DNA of 64,000 nt from Paenibacillus doosanensis. GTDB lineage: Bacteria > Bacillota > Bacilli > Paenibacillales > NBRC-103111. The stretch covers positions 1 to 64,000 of the forward strand of contig NZ_JANYUY010000044.1 in assembly GCF_025060755.1 (NCBI RefSeq), read 5' to 3'. The translations under genes and the position numbers were made by a program. Under the pieces are notes generated by a model. That model did no database searches. It was given only the letters and a program-made list of their open reading frames with translations, and was not told the DNA's origin. Positions 16,473-23,632 of the stretch are shown here, one piece after another; positions within the stretch are counted from its first letter, which is position 1; every line of letters begins with the position of its first letter.

Positions 16473-16916
16473 TTAGCGGCTCTTGGGAATGGCATTCAGC
16501 CATTCGAAATCGTCGAACACAAACGGCCATTCGGTCTCGACGATGCTGCCGTGCTCGAATTTCATAATATCGATTTTGGTAAATTGAACGCCTTTCAACA
16601 AGATCCTCTCATAGCCGTAAGCTTCCGGATCGGCCAGCTTCATCGTAAGCTGGGTGACGAGAGCGCCGACGCCGTCGTTCATAACCCGCGCAACGTTCCG
16701 TGCCAGCTCGGACGTTACTTTATAGCCTTTGATCGTGCCGGACAGCTCGATCGTGCCCGCCTTGTTGCCGGTTTTGCGGGTGCCGGCCCGCTTGATTTTT
16801 TCATAGGAAATATCGGCGGTCGCTTCGCCCGAATAGAAATTGGACAGCCATTCGCCGTCGCACCAAATTTCGCCGAAGCTGCCTTGAATCGTTCTTGTCG
16901 CATCTAACATACCCAT
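16473..16916 (-). CDS. Phage tail tube protein (XkdM-like)
   Basis: 147 residues, the standard length of XkdM/FII-type tube proteins. Typical features are MLDATRTIQGSFGEIWCDGEWL at the start, RAGTRKTGNKAGTIELSGTIKGYKV in the centre, and a C-terminal KFEHGSIVETEWPFVFDDFEWL. It forms the inner tube inside the sheath. It sits 37 bases after the sheath stop, behind AAAGGA. Confidence 0.9.
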   Translation of the reverse strand: MGMLDATRTIQGSFGEIWCDGEWLSNFYSGEATADISYEKIKRAGTRKTGNKAGTIELSGTIKGYKVTSELARNVARVMNDGVGALVTQLTMKLADPEAYGYERILLKGVQFTKIDIMKFEHGSIVETEWPFVFDDFEWLNAIPKSR

Positions 16917-16953
16917 AGGTACACCGTCCTTTACGAGATAAATGATTAAGATG

Positions 16954-18003
16954 TTAAATAGTTACCGTCAAGAAGATTCGCTCCATCGAGTCAATCTCCC
17001 TATAGCTGATCAGAAGGTACACCGAGTCTCCGGTGCTGGCATGCTGAGGGTCCAGCGATACGCTGACATCCGCCAGAGCGCCTGCGGCGACAAGCGTCTC
17101 AAGGTACGCTTTGACGGCGCTGATCAAGGCGGCTTGGCCGTCTTCGTTGTTGTCGATTTTGCCGATATAGGCATCGCTGGCCGTTTTCGTAATATCGGTG
17201 CTGACCGCTTGTCTTGCGCGGATGGCGCGGATTTTTTGCTTGCTTGCGGTCAAGCCCTGCTCGACCTTCACTTTCTCGCCGTCGTGAACGAGAACGAGGG
17301 AGCCCGCTTGCAATGCGTCCTTCACCTGCGAATTGGTCAGGCGCTTCGTGACGTCGGTGACGCCGACCGGAGCGTAGGTGATGGAACGGTTGATTGTCGT
17401 TCCCGCGATAAGGCCGGCGATGTACGGCGCGAATTGCGACGAAGTGTACGACGTGCCGTCAGCGATAACGCCGCTGATCAGGTTAACGATGTACATATCG
17501 TCGTTAAGCTCCGAGCGTGCGTTGCCTTGCGCGGAATCCGCATCCGCCGCCGCGTCGCCGCCGATGACGGCCATGAAGTGTTTGCCTTCGTCGCGATTGG
17601 CGGCAACCCAGGTTTTGACTGCGGCTTGCTCCGAAGCGCTGAATTCTCCGTCGAAGACGAAGACGTTGAAAGGCCGCGTATCGAAGGCCGTGCGCATAGC
17701 CGCATAATCGGCTGCTGCTGCCGAAGCGGGGAGGGTGTAGACGAGAACTTCTTTCGCTCCGCCCTGCAGCGCGAATTTGATCGATTGGATGTTGGCGGCG
17801 CCGAACAGCTTGATCGCATCCGACTCCGTGCTGACGGTGTAAAAGGTTTTGGCTGCCGCGGTGCCTCCGGTATACGTTTTGACAGGAAGGGCAACAATGC
17901 CGCGGGCCCCGCCGGAAATTTGCGCTGCCGCCGCTTCCTTGAAATTAATGTACAAGCCCGGACGAACCGGTAAAGATGTCATATCCCAACTGCCTCCAGC
18001 CAT
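16954..18003 (-). CDS. Phage tail sheath protein (XkdK-like)
   Basis: 349 residues from ATG 18003, with GGGAGG eight bases upstream. It starts MAGGSWDMTSLPVRPGLYIN and contains the Phage_sheath_1 pattern (GIVALPVKTYTGG, FALQGGAKEVLVYTLP, APYIAGLIAGTTINRSITY, LVLVHDGEKVKVEQGL) and an RAIRARQAVSTDITKTASDAYIGKIDN C-terminal region. The presence of a sheath shows that the particle is contractile (myovirus-like). Confidence 0.92.
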   Translation of the reverse strand: MAGGSWDMTSLPVRPGLYINFKEAAAAQISGGARGIVALPVKTYTGGTAAAKTFYTVSTESDAIKLFGAANIQSIKFALQGGAKEVLVYTLPASAAAADYAAMRTAFDTRPFNVFVFDGEFSASEQAAVKTWVAANRDEGKHFMAVIGGDAAADADSAQGNARSELNDDMYIVNLISGVIADGTSYTSSQFAPYIAGLIAGTTINRSITYAPVGVTDVTKRLTNSQVKDALQAGSLVLVHDGEKVKVEQGLTASKQKIRAIRARQAVSTDITKTASDAYIGKIDNNEDGQAALISAVKAYLETLVAAGALADVSVSLDPQHASTGDSVYLLISYREIDSMERIFLTVTI

Positions 18004-18050
18004 AGTAAAAACCTCCCGAATGAAATGGTTGTATGTCAAATGCGCCAGGA

Positions 18051-18497
18051 TCAGATCGTAATCTGCTGTGCATACACGTGTTGGATCTTTTCGTACGACT
18101 CCTGCGATCTTGCTTGACGAGCTTCCGTCAGCAACGCTCCCGTGCAGACGTATAAGCCGTTGTCCGCTAGGGCCGGTTGGGCGAACGAGAACGAGACGAC
18201 CCGGATAAACCGCGAGGCCCCGATTACTGGGATTAGCTGCGTTTGGTACAGGGCGACGCTTAGCGTGTCCATGGTCTCGAGCGCAGAATTCGCATCGTCC
18301 GCCCAGTACATGATTTGATACGTTCGCTCGGTTCGAACGAGCAGGTTCGTTTCCGATTTCCGCGTGTCGCTTACGAGGCGGAGCAGGAACGTATTTCCGG
18401 CCGGTTCGGCCGGCTCCGTATGCTTCACGATGATCGCCGCCGGAAACTTCGACTGCAGGAAAGCTTCGATCGAGCCAATTTCGGTTATGAGCGACAT
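18051..18497 (-). CDS. Tail terminator-like protein (XkdJ/DUF6838-like)
   Basis: 148 residues from ATG 18497, behind AAAGGAGTGATAGC. The sequence (SLITEIGSIEAFLQSKFPAAIIVKHTEP ... RTYQIMYWADD ... ALETMDTLSVALYQT) matches the small alpha/beta proteins encoded directly before the sheath in PBSX-like operons, which cap the tail tube. In a headless particle it would close the head-proximal end. A longer in-frame start (TTG 18605) exists but is poorly spaced from its AGGAGG. Confidence 0.72.
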   Translation of the reverse strand: MSLITEIGSIEAFLQSKFPAAIIVKHTEPAEPAGNTFLLRLVSDTRKSETNLLVRTERTYQIMYWADDANSALETMDTLSVALYQTQLIPVIGASRFIRVVSFSFAQPALADNGLYVCTGALLTEARQARSQESYEKIQHVYAQQITI

Positions 18498-18610
18498 GCT
18501 ATCACTCCTTTGCCTTGCTTCATGCTGACGGCCGGATACGAGCAGGCCGGATCTCCCCGGCTTGGCTTCGCCGGGCGACGGCGTTTTCGGTGCTGTTTGT
18601 TCCAAATGAT
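18485..18610 (-). CDS. Possible 41-residue basic ORF with ATC start
   Basis: AAAGGAGG lies eight bases before ATC (18610) and opens a 41-codon frame rich in Arg/Lys at the start with two Cys (DPACSYPAV, GVIACRS). It ends by overlapping the XkdJ-like start by 13 bases. No standard start codon is available at this spacing. It could be a real small protein or a chance frame within the leader of the next gene. Confidence 0.3.
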   Translation of the reverse strand: MIWNKQHRKRRRPAKPSRGDPACSYPAVSMKQGKGVIACRS

Positions 18611-18853
18611 AGGCGCAACCTCCTTTGTCAGTTGTTACTGCGATGAGCGGCCTGTCCGGCAGCCGAGAGATGAGCCGCAGCCGTTTCCCGCGTTCAGCGG
18701 GTGAACGGCATGTATGCGATCCTTATGACTGCCGGCGCGGCGGCCGTAAACATCATCGCCGGTTTCAACGGGGACTTCCCCGATCCGGTTGAACGATCAA
18801 CCGTTCCATAACGTATAGGTTTGAGGTGAAACGAAAGTAAAGGGGAGTGCCAA
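18611..18853 (-). other. Non-coding gap in the tail operon
   Basis: 243 bases between the 173-residue gene and the XkdJ-like gene. No convincing ORF is seen. It contains small hairpins, including GGTTGA-TCGT-TCAACC and GGGGA-AG-TCCCC, near 18755-18795. This is where head genes would lie in a complete PBSX-like phage, so the gap may be the scar of their loss. That is inference. Confidence 0.4.
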
Positions 18854-19375
18854 TTATTTTTTGGTTCGGAGGTTTTGGCTGGAGAGAAACGTATCCGTAA
18901 AGGCTCCGCCGGTATTGCGCAGATTGTACGTGACGACCGGACCCGGCTGCGTATCCTGAAGGTATTTGGCGGCGCGCTGCTCATTGCGGATTTTAGCTTG
19001 CTCGTCGACAAGCAGCATTTCCGAGCCGGAGCGACGACGGCGCTTGGGAGCCGCATATCGCTTGCCGTCGGAGCCTATTTCTTCGGCGATTTTGAGCGAG
19101 GTTTCCCTTCGCGTGCGCAGATCGTACTGATAGGCGCTCATAATCGGGGCTTCATTGTGCGACATTTTGTAGGGATCGGCATCTTTCAGCTCTTCCTGCA
19201 ATATATAGTCGGCCAGGCACTCCAGCTGTGCGGGGGCGGGGCGTTCGCCGCCCGTTTCGAGATATGAATCGAGGAAAGCCCGGATGACCCGGATGCGGAC
19301 GGCTCGGTCCGTAATGCCGCGGCTGACGATCCTCTCCAAGAGGGAGTTGAGTTCAAGCTTGTTATCAGGCTCCAA
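18854..19375 (-). CDS. Conserved-looking operon protein of unknown function
   Basis: 173 residues; not assigned to a family. The first half is helical (KLELNSLLERIVSRGITDRAVRIRVIRAFLDSYLE) and the middle is charged with a KRRRRSG stretch. The last 50 residues carry EQAKIRNEQRAAKYL. Its start overlaps the stop of the sigma-like gene by 11 bases, so the two are translationally coupled, suggesting a regulatory or early assembly role. It is the only gene between the activator and the structural genes. Confidence 0.55.
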   Translation of the reverse strand: MEPDNKLELNSLLERIVSRGITDRAVRIRVIRAFLDSYLETGGERPAPAQLECLADYILQEELKDADPYKMSHNEAPIMSAYQYDLRTRRETSLKIAEEIGSDGKRYAAPKRRRRSGSEMLLVDEQAKIRNEQRAAKYLQDTQPGPVVTYNLRNTGGAFTDTFLSSQNLRTKK

Positions 19376-19772
19376 GCGCCTCGCCCTCCTTCCGTGCGGC
19401 GGATTCCGGTTCCCGCTCGCTTAAGTTCCACTGTCTGAAGACGATGGCGATTTTCTCCGTAGCGGTCGTTACGGCATGTTTGACCGCCTGCTTGGTGATG
19501 CCAAGCCGGGTTCCCGCCGCATCGAGGGTTATGTCAAGTCCGTATACCAAGGCGATCGTTTCGGCCTGGCGGGGGGTGAGAGCGGCGCGCTGCATAGCCG
19601 TGTTCAAATCGGTCAATATATCGACGCCGGCATAATCGCCGGCATAATAAGTTCGCTCCCGGATGCGATGTCCGTCGCGAAGCAGCAGAGCGATGCCTTT
19701 GGCGTCGATAAGGGCGTATTTATCCGTATATTTCCGTTGATCCTTGAGTCGGTCGATTTTCATTTTTCCCAT
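19365..19772 (-). CDS. Sigma-factor-like late activator (Xpf-like)
   Basis: 135 residues from ATG 19772, with GGAGGTG seven bases upstream. Residues about 60-115 (ALTPRQAETIALVYGLDITLDAAGTRLGITKQAVKHAV) form a sigma region 4-like helix-turn-helix: a TPRQ...G.....AA..LGITKQAV motif as in ECF and Xpf-type factors. In PBSX, Xpf turns on the late operon. Here it is the first gene of the tail operon and probably directs transcription of it, or amplifies it after SOS induction. Confidence 0.7.
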   Translation of the reverse strand: MGKMKIDRLKDQRKYTDKYALIDAKGIALLLRDGHRIRERTYYAGDYAGVDILTDLNTAMQRAALTPRQAETIALVYGLDITLDAAGTRLGITKQAVKHAVTTATEKIAIVFRQWNLSEREPESAARKEGEALGA

Positions 19773-19831
19773 AAACAAACACCTCCGTATATAGTGGGGA
19801 CGATAAATATGCGCTAAAAGCAAGGAAAGAC

Positions 19832-19862
19832 TTGTTTTAGCAGGAGAGCCATGTGCTATAAT
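19832..19862 (+). promoter_or_regulatory. Extended -10 promoter of a plus-strand RNA
   Basis: TGCTATAAT (TATAAT at 19857-19862) is an extended -10 element with a weak upstream -35 (TTGTTT at 19832-19837, spacing 19). Transcription would start near 19869, running away from the tail operon. Confidence 0.5.
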
Positions 19863-19867
19863 CGAAG

Positions 19868-20037
19868 GAGGAGATGCGAAATCCCCTCCTCGGAGCGGGA
19901 TAAGCGAATCCCGGATCTAACGCGATCTGAGCGGCGGAAAGGCTCCGGATGAATGAGAGGTTCTTCACGGAGCGCCGGTTACATCAGGAAGGCCGCGGGA
20001 AGAGACGGACAGTTGGCGCTGTCGGTCTCTTTTTTTT
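19868..20037 (+). ncRNA. Putative structured RNA with intrinsic terminator
   Basis: A ~170-base transcript is predicted between an extended -10 promoter and a strong terminator. Visible stems are AGGAGGAGAT/ATCCCCTCCT (about 19865-19888), CGGGAT/ATCCCG (about 19897-19914) and a TCCG/CGGA long-range pairing near 19948-19978. The terminator is AGAGAC.GACAG/CTGTC.GTCTCT with eight Ts (20001-20037). No ORF follows within 600 bases. I do not recognise a known riboswitch class. It would be antisense to the leader transcript predicted from the LexA-box promoter at 20277-20305. Confidence 0.45.
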
Positions 20038-20246
20038 GCGGTCATTTTCTTCTTGAATCGGTTCCAGGGCTTGAAAGTGGAAGCGGGCGGATCTTCGCCA
20101 TGCCGGTCAAACATGTGCAGCGACGTTGCACCGGAATCGGACTGCGGCCTGTCATGCAAACAAAACAACCCCTTTCCCATAGTTTCGACTCCCGACAATA
20201 CAAGGCGGCAGCCGACGTCGTGAATGCAAACACATAGCTTTGAATA

Positions 20247-20260
20247 AGAACAAGTGTTCG
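20247..20260 (-). promoter_or_regulatory. LexA (SOS) box-like operator
   Basis: Minus-strand CGAACACTTGTTCT contains GAAC-N4-GTTC and agrees at 12 of 14 positions with the Bacillus LexA box CGAACRNRYGTTYC. The palindrome extends outwards as AATA/TATT. It lies about 20 bases downstream of a predicted minus-strand -10 element, a position suited to repression. The first gene in that direction is the tail-locus activator 475 bases away. Confidence 0.6.
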
Positions 20261-20276
20261 TATTTGTTTGCGTATT

Positions 20277-20305
20277 ATTCTAATCTCTTCCATCCTTGAA
20301 TGCAA
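20277..20305 (-). promoter_or_regulatory. Predicted minus-strand sigma-A promoter
   Basis: On the minus strand TTGCAT (20305-20300), 17 bases, TAGAAT (20282-20277). Start near 20270, so the LexA-like box lies at about +10 to +23. The transcript would run through a ~480-base leader into the sigma-like gene. Confidence 0.5.
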
Positions 20306-20483
20306 GAAGGAAATCTTCGATTCTATGAAAAAGATCAGCGAAATGCGCTTATTTATTCACTTTTTTTCCGGAAAATAAGGCGACAGTCCTATTCAGCTTC
20401 CACCTGACGGCGGCCAAAAGGCAAACCTGCTGCAGGTTCATTTGTTCCCGTTTTCGTTCGTATTTTTAGTCCTGAAGACCTCG

Positions 20484-20541
20484 ATTGTCAACTTATTATA
20501 AAATATTTAGGTTGACAATTATGTCTAATTGCCATGATAAT
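20484..20541 (+). promoter_or_regulatory. BirA operator and bioB promoter
   Basis: The perfect inverted repeat ATTGTCAAC (20484-20492) / GTTGACAAT (20511-20519) matches the BirA biotin-repressor operator of Bacillota. Its right half contains TTGACA (20512-20517), which with GATAAT (20536-20541, spacing 18) forms a sigma-A promoter. Biotin-loaded BirA would block bioB transcription. Confidence 0.85.
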
Positions 20542-20640
20542 GATGGTAATTCATGTGTGAAAAGGAACTTGTGCCGCAGCCTCCGAATAGAGCCGGTTAC
20601 GGACGGACCCGGGGATGCTGCGGCGGGATGGAGGAGAATC

Positions 20641-21636
20641 ATGGCGCTGCAAGTACATACGGATTGGAATGCGCTCGCAAAAAAAGCGATAGGCGGACAG
20701 CTGCTTTCGATGGAAGAAGGATTATCCGTGCTGGAAGCGGTAGACGAAGAGGTGCTGGCGATCCTGCACGCCGCTTATCGGGTGAGGAGGCATTATTACG
20801 GCAACAAGGTGAAGCTGAATCTGATCATTAACGCCAAGAGCGGTTTATGCCCCGAAGACTGCGGCTACTGCTCGCAATCAATAGTTTCAGCGGCGCCGAT
20901 CGATAAATATCCGCTGCTCGACAAGGCCACGCTGATCGACGGAGCTCGCAGGGCGATGGAACTGAAGGTTGGCACTTACTGCATTGTGGCCAGCGGCAGA
21001 GGGCCGACCAACCGGGAGTTGAACCAGGTTATCGAAGCGGTGAGGAAGATAAAACAGGCGATGCCTATGAAAATATGCGCATGCCTCGGTATCTTATCCG
21101 ATGAACAGGCGATGCGTCTGCAGGAGGCGGGAGTCGATCGCTACAATCATAATCTCAACACGAGCAGAGCGAATTTTCCCCGGATTACAACGACTCATAC
21201 GTACGACGACCGGGTAGAAACGGTACGGCAAGCCAAAGCCTCCGGCATGTCGCCCTGTTCGGGCTGTATTATCGGGATGGGTGAGACGAGCCGCGAGGTC
21301 GTTGAAATGGCGTTTGCACTGCGTGAGCTGGACGCCGATTCGATTCCCGTTAATTTTTTGAATCCGATTGCCGGAACCCCGCTGGAGAGTTACAGAGACT
21401 TGAATCCGCGGTATTGTCTCAAGGTGCTCGCACTGATGCGGCTTATCAACCCTTCGAAGGAAATCCGGATAGCGGGAGGTCGCGAGGTCAATCTGGGCGC
21501 TTTGCAAGCGCTCGGTCTGTATGCGGCCAACTCGGTTTTTGTCGGGGATTACTTGACGACTGCGGGACAGGAAGCAACGGAGGACCATCGGATGATCGAA
21601 GACTTGGGCTTCGAAGTCGAGCTGTGCGCGCTGTAG
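20641..21636 (+). CDS. bioB: Biotin synthase
   Basis: 331 residues, the usual BioB length. It is the radical-SAM enzyme that inserts sulphur into dethiobiotin in the last step of biotin synthesis. The [4Fe-4S] motif CPEDCGYC gives Cys70, Cys74 and Cys77. YNHNLNTSR and the C-terminal IRIAGGREVNLG segment, which holds the conserved Arg of the second cluster, are also present. The ATG at 20641 follows GGAGGAGAATC. An upstream in-frame extension overlaps the operator and is unlikely to be translated. No other bio genes are adjacent, so bioB is a single-gene BirA-controlled unit, followed by about 240 non-coding bases before the KDG operon. Confidence 0.95.
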   Translation: MALQVHTDWNALAKKAIGGQLLSMEEGLSVLEAVDEEVLAILHAAYRVRRHYYGNKVKLNLIINAKSGLCPEDCGYCSQSIVSAAPIDKYPLLDKATLIDGARRAMELKVGTYCIVASGRGPTNRELNQVIEAVRKIKQAMPMKICACLGILSDEQAMRLQEAGVDRYNHNLNTSRANFPRITTTHTYDDRVETVRQAKASGMSPCSGCIIGMGETSREVVEMAFALRELDADSIPVNFLNPIAGTPLESYRDLNPRYCLKVLALMRLINPSKEIRIAGGREVNLGALQALGLYAANSVFVGDYLTTAGQEATEDHRMIEDLGFEVELCAL

Positions 21637-21799
21637 CGCGTGCCATCGGTATTAGCGGCGATCAAGGGAATTGACAAATGATTGATAGGGGATGTCTCAG
21701 GGCTTGCCGCGCAGATCCGGACGTTGCGGCGCCGACGGCGGGAAGTTAGGTACGGTTGTGATTTTTTGGGGTGCGCTCTGGCACATTGGTTGTACTTCA

Positions 21800-21863
21800 C
21801 TTATAATAATAAAGGTGGACGACCTTAGGAATTAGGGGTTAATATCTTTTATTAAACGTTTAA
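21800..21863 (+). promoter_or_regulatory. KDG operon promoter -10 and LacI-type operator
   Basis: TATAAT at about 21800-21805 lies 72 bases before kduD; the -35 is poor. TTAAACGTTTAA (21852-21863) is a perfect palindrome with the central CG of LacI-family operators. Its place just upstream of the ribosome binding site suggests a KdgR-like repressor responding to KDG. Confidence 0.6.
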
Positions 21864-21876
21864 ACGAGGTGTAGAG

Positions 21877-22632
21877 ATGAATTTTTTTGATTTGACCGGT
21901 AAAGTGGCCATCGTGACAGGCGGTGCTGTAGGTCTTGGCGGCGGAATCTCTCTGGGATTAGCGCAAGCGGGCGCCGATATTGTTATCGTTACAAGCAATG
22001 ACCGCAATAGAGAAACACAACAAAAGATCGAGGCTCTGGGACGTAAAGTTCATACGATCGTAGCGAACTTGTCCGACGAGAAGGAGCTGCCGCGCGTCGT
22101 CAGCGAAACGCTGTCCGCCTTCGGCAAAATCGATATTTTGGTTAACAATGCGGGCATTATTCGCCGTACGCCGGCTGCCGAGCATCCCGCTCAAGACTGG
22201 CATGACGTGATTAACCTGAACCTGAACGCTACGTTCTTCCTGTGTCAGCTGGTCGGCCGCGAAATGATCAAGCAAGGCTCCGGTAAAATCATCAACATCG
22301 CTTCCATGCTGAGCTTTCAAGGCGGCATTAATGTTCCCGGCTATACGGCATCTAAGCATGCTGTCGCAGGTATTACCAAAGCGTTGGCGAATGAATGGGC
22401 CAGCAAGGGAGTTCAAGTCAATGCGATCGCTCCGGGGTATATGGCTACCGACAACACCGCAGCTTTGCGCGCGGACGAAGAGCGCAGCTCGCAGATTCTG
22501 GTGCGTATCCCTGCCGGCCGTTGGGGGACTACGGAAGATTTGCAAGGACCGGCGGTATTCCTGGCTTCCTCCGCATCCGATTATATGAACGGTCACGTGC
22601 TCTGCGTTGACGGCGGGTGGATGAACCGCTAA
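21877..22632 (+). CDS. kduD: 2-dehydro-3-deoxy-D-gluconate 5-dehydrogenase / SDR
   Basis: 251 residues, classical short-chain dehydrogenase. NAD-binding motif TGGAVGLGGG (14-23), NNAG (90-93), catalytic Ser143, Tyr156 and Lys160 (YTASK). The overall sequence, including NFFDLTGKVAIVTGG and the end NGHVLCVDGGWMNR, is close to KduD. In pectin and uronate catabolism it interconverts 5-keto-4-deoxyuronate-derived diketogluconate and KDG. It is first in an operon with KDG kinase and KDPG aldolase, which supports the assignment over gluconate 5-dehydrogenase. Confidence 0.85.
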   Translation: MNFFDLTGKVAIVTGGAVGLGGGISLGLAQAGADIVIVTSNDRNRETQQKIEALGRKVHTIVANLSDEKELPRVVSETLSAFGKIDILVNNAGIIRRTPAAEHPAQDWHDVINLNLNATFFLCQLVGREMIKQGSGKIINIASMLSFQGGINVPGYTASKHAVAGITKALANEWASKGVQVNAIAPGYMATDNTAALRADEERSSQILVRIPAGRWGTTEDLQGPAVFLASSASDYMNGHVLCVDGGWMNR

Positions 22633-23609
22633 TGGCCGCACAACAGGGTTCCGCTCAAATGTTTCAGCCGGAGATTATTACCTTTGGGGAAACGATGGCG
22701 CTCATGATGCCGGCCGGCTCCAAAGGCATTGAATATTCGTCTCAATTTCAAGGCTTGTTCGGCGGTGCGGAGAGCAATGTGGCGATCGGCGTCGCTCGTC
22801 TCGGTCACCGCGTAGGCTGGTTCAGCCGCCTCGGCAAAGACCCTTTCGGCCGGATGATTCTGAAGAAAATCCGCGGCGAAGGCGTCGACGTCTCCCGCGT
22901 AGAGCTGACCACGGAAGCTCCGACCGGCATGATGCTTAGAGAAGTGGTCTCCGGCAAAACGTCGGTCTACTATTATCGCAAAAATTCGGCGGCCAGTACG
23001 CTGAAGCCGGAGCATCTCGATGAGGAGTATATCAAGCAGGCGAAATATTTGCATGTGACCGGCATTACGCCGGCGCTCAGCGAATCATGCCGCGCCGCCG
23101 CTATAGAAGCGATGCGCCTGGCGCGCAAGCACGGCGTCAAAGTATGCTTCGACCCGAACCTTCGTCTGAAGCTGTGGTCCATCGAGGAAGCGCGCGGGGT
23201 GCTGCTCGATATGGCCAAGGAAGCCGATTACTTCCTGCCGGGTCTGGACGAATTGAAGCTGCTCTATCAAACCGAGAGCTTCGAGGAGATCGTGAAGCAT
23301 CTGAGCGAGCTTGACGCCGTCAGCATCGTCAAAGGCGGAGACGACGTCACGTATGTCGTCGAGAAGGGCGAAGTCAGCTCCGTGCCTTACTTCAAGGCGG
23401 AGCAGGTAGTGGATACGGTTGGCGCCGGAGACGGCTTCTGCGCCGGATTTATCGTCGGGCTGCTGAAGGGCTACAGCCATACCGAAGCCGTTCGCCTCGG
23501 CAATCTGATCGGCTGCATGGTCGTGCAGATGGAAGGCGACTGGGAGGGCATCCCGACCTGGGAGCAGGTTGAAGCGGTGCTGAACAATGTGAAGCACGTG
23601 GAACGATAA
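22632..23609 (+). CDS. kdgK: 2-keto-3-deoxygluconate kinase (PfkB family)
   Basis: 325 residues from ATG 22632, which overlaps the kduD stop as TAATG (translational coupling). It is a PfkB-family sugar kinase: FGGAESNVAIGVARLGH is signature 1 and DTVGAGDGFCAGF signature 2, with the GAGD catalytic Asp. It phosphorylates 2-keto-3-deoxygluconate to KDPG. Operon position between KduD and a KDPG aldolase fixes the substrate with good confidence. Confidence 0.9.
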   Translation: MAAQQGSAQMFQPEIITFGETMALMMPAGSKGIEYSSQFQGLFGGAESNVAIGVARLGHRVGWFSRLGKDPFGRMILKKIRGEGVDVSRVELTTEAPTGMMLREVVSGKTSVYYYRKNSAASTLKPEHLDEEYIKQAKYLHVTGITPALSESCRAAAIEAMRLARKHGVKVCFDPNLRLKLWSIEEARGVLLDMAKEADYFLPGLDELKLLYQTESFEEIVKHLSELDAVSIVKGGDDVTYVVEKGEVSSVPYFKAEQVVDTVGAGDGFCAGFIVGLLKGYSHTEAVRLGNLIGCMVVQMEGDWEGIPTWEQVEAVLNNVKHVER

Positions 23610-23632
23610 GCGAAGGAACGGAGAGAAGCCAG

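Noticed and set aside
2889-19772. Complete PBSX-like prophage
   Set aside because: No capsid, portal, terminase, integrase, repressor or attachment-site repeat is visible, although it lies near tRNA genes. A tail-only element fits better.
19965-20305. Small open frames on both strands upstream of the tail operon (e.g. minus 19965-20198)
   Set aside because: No ribosome binding site and low-complexity, proline- and arginine-rich translations. They overlap the terminator, the LexA-like box and the predicted RNA, so non-coding function is more likely.
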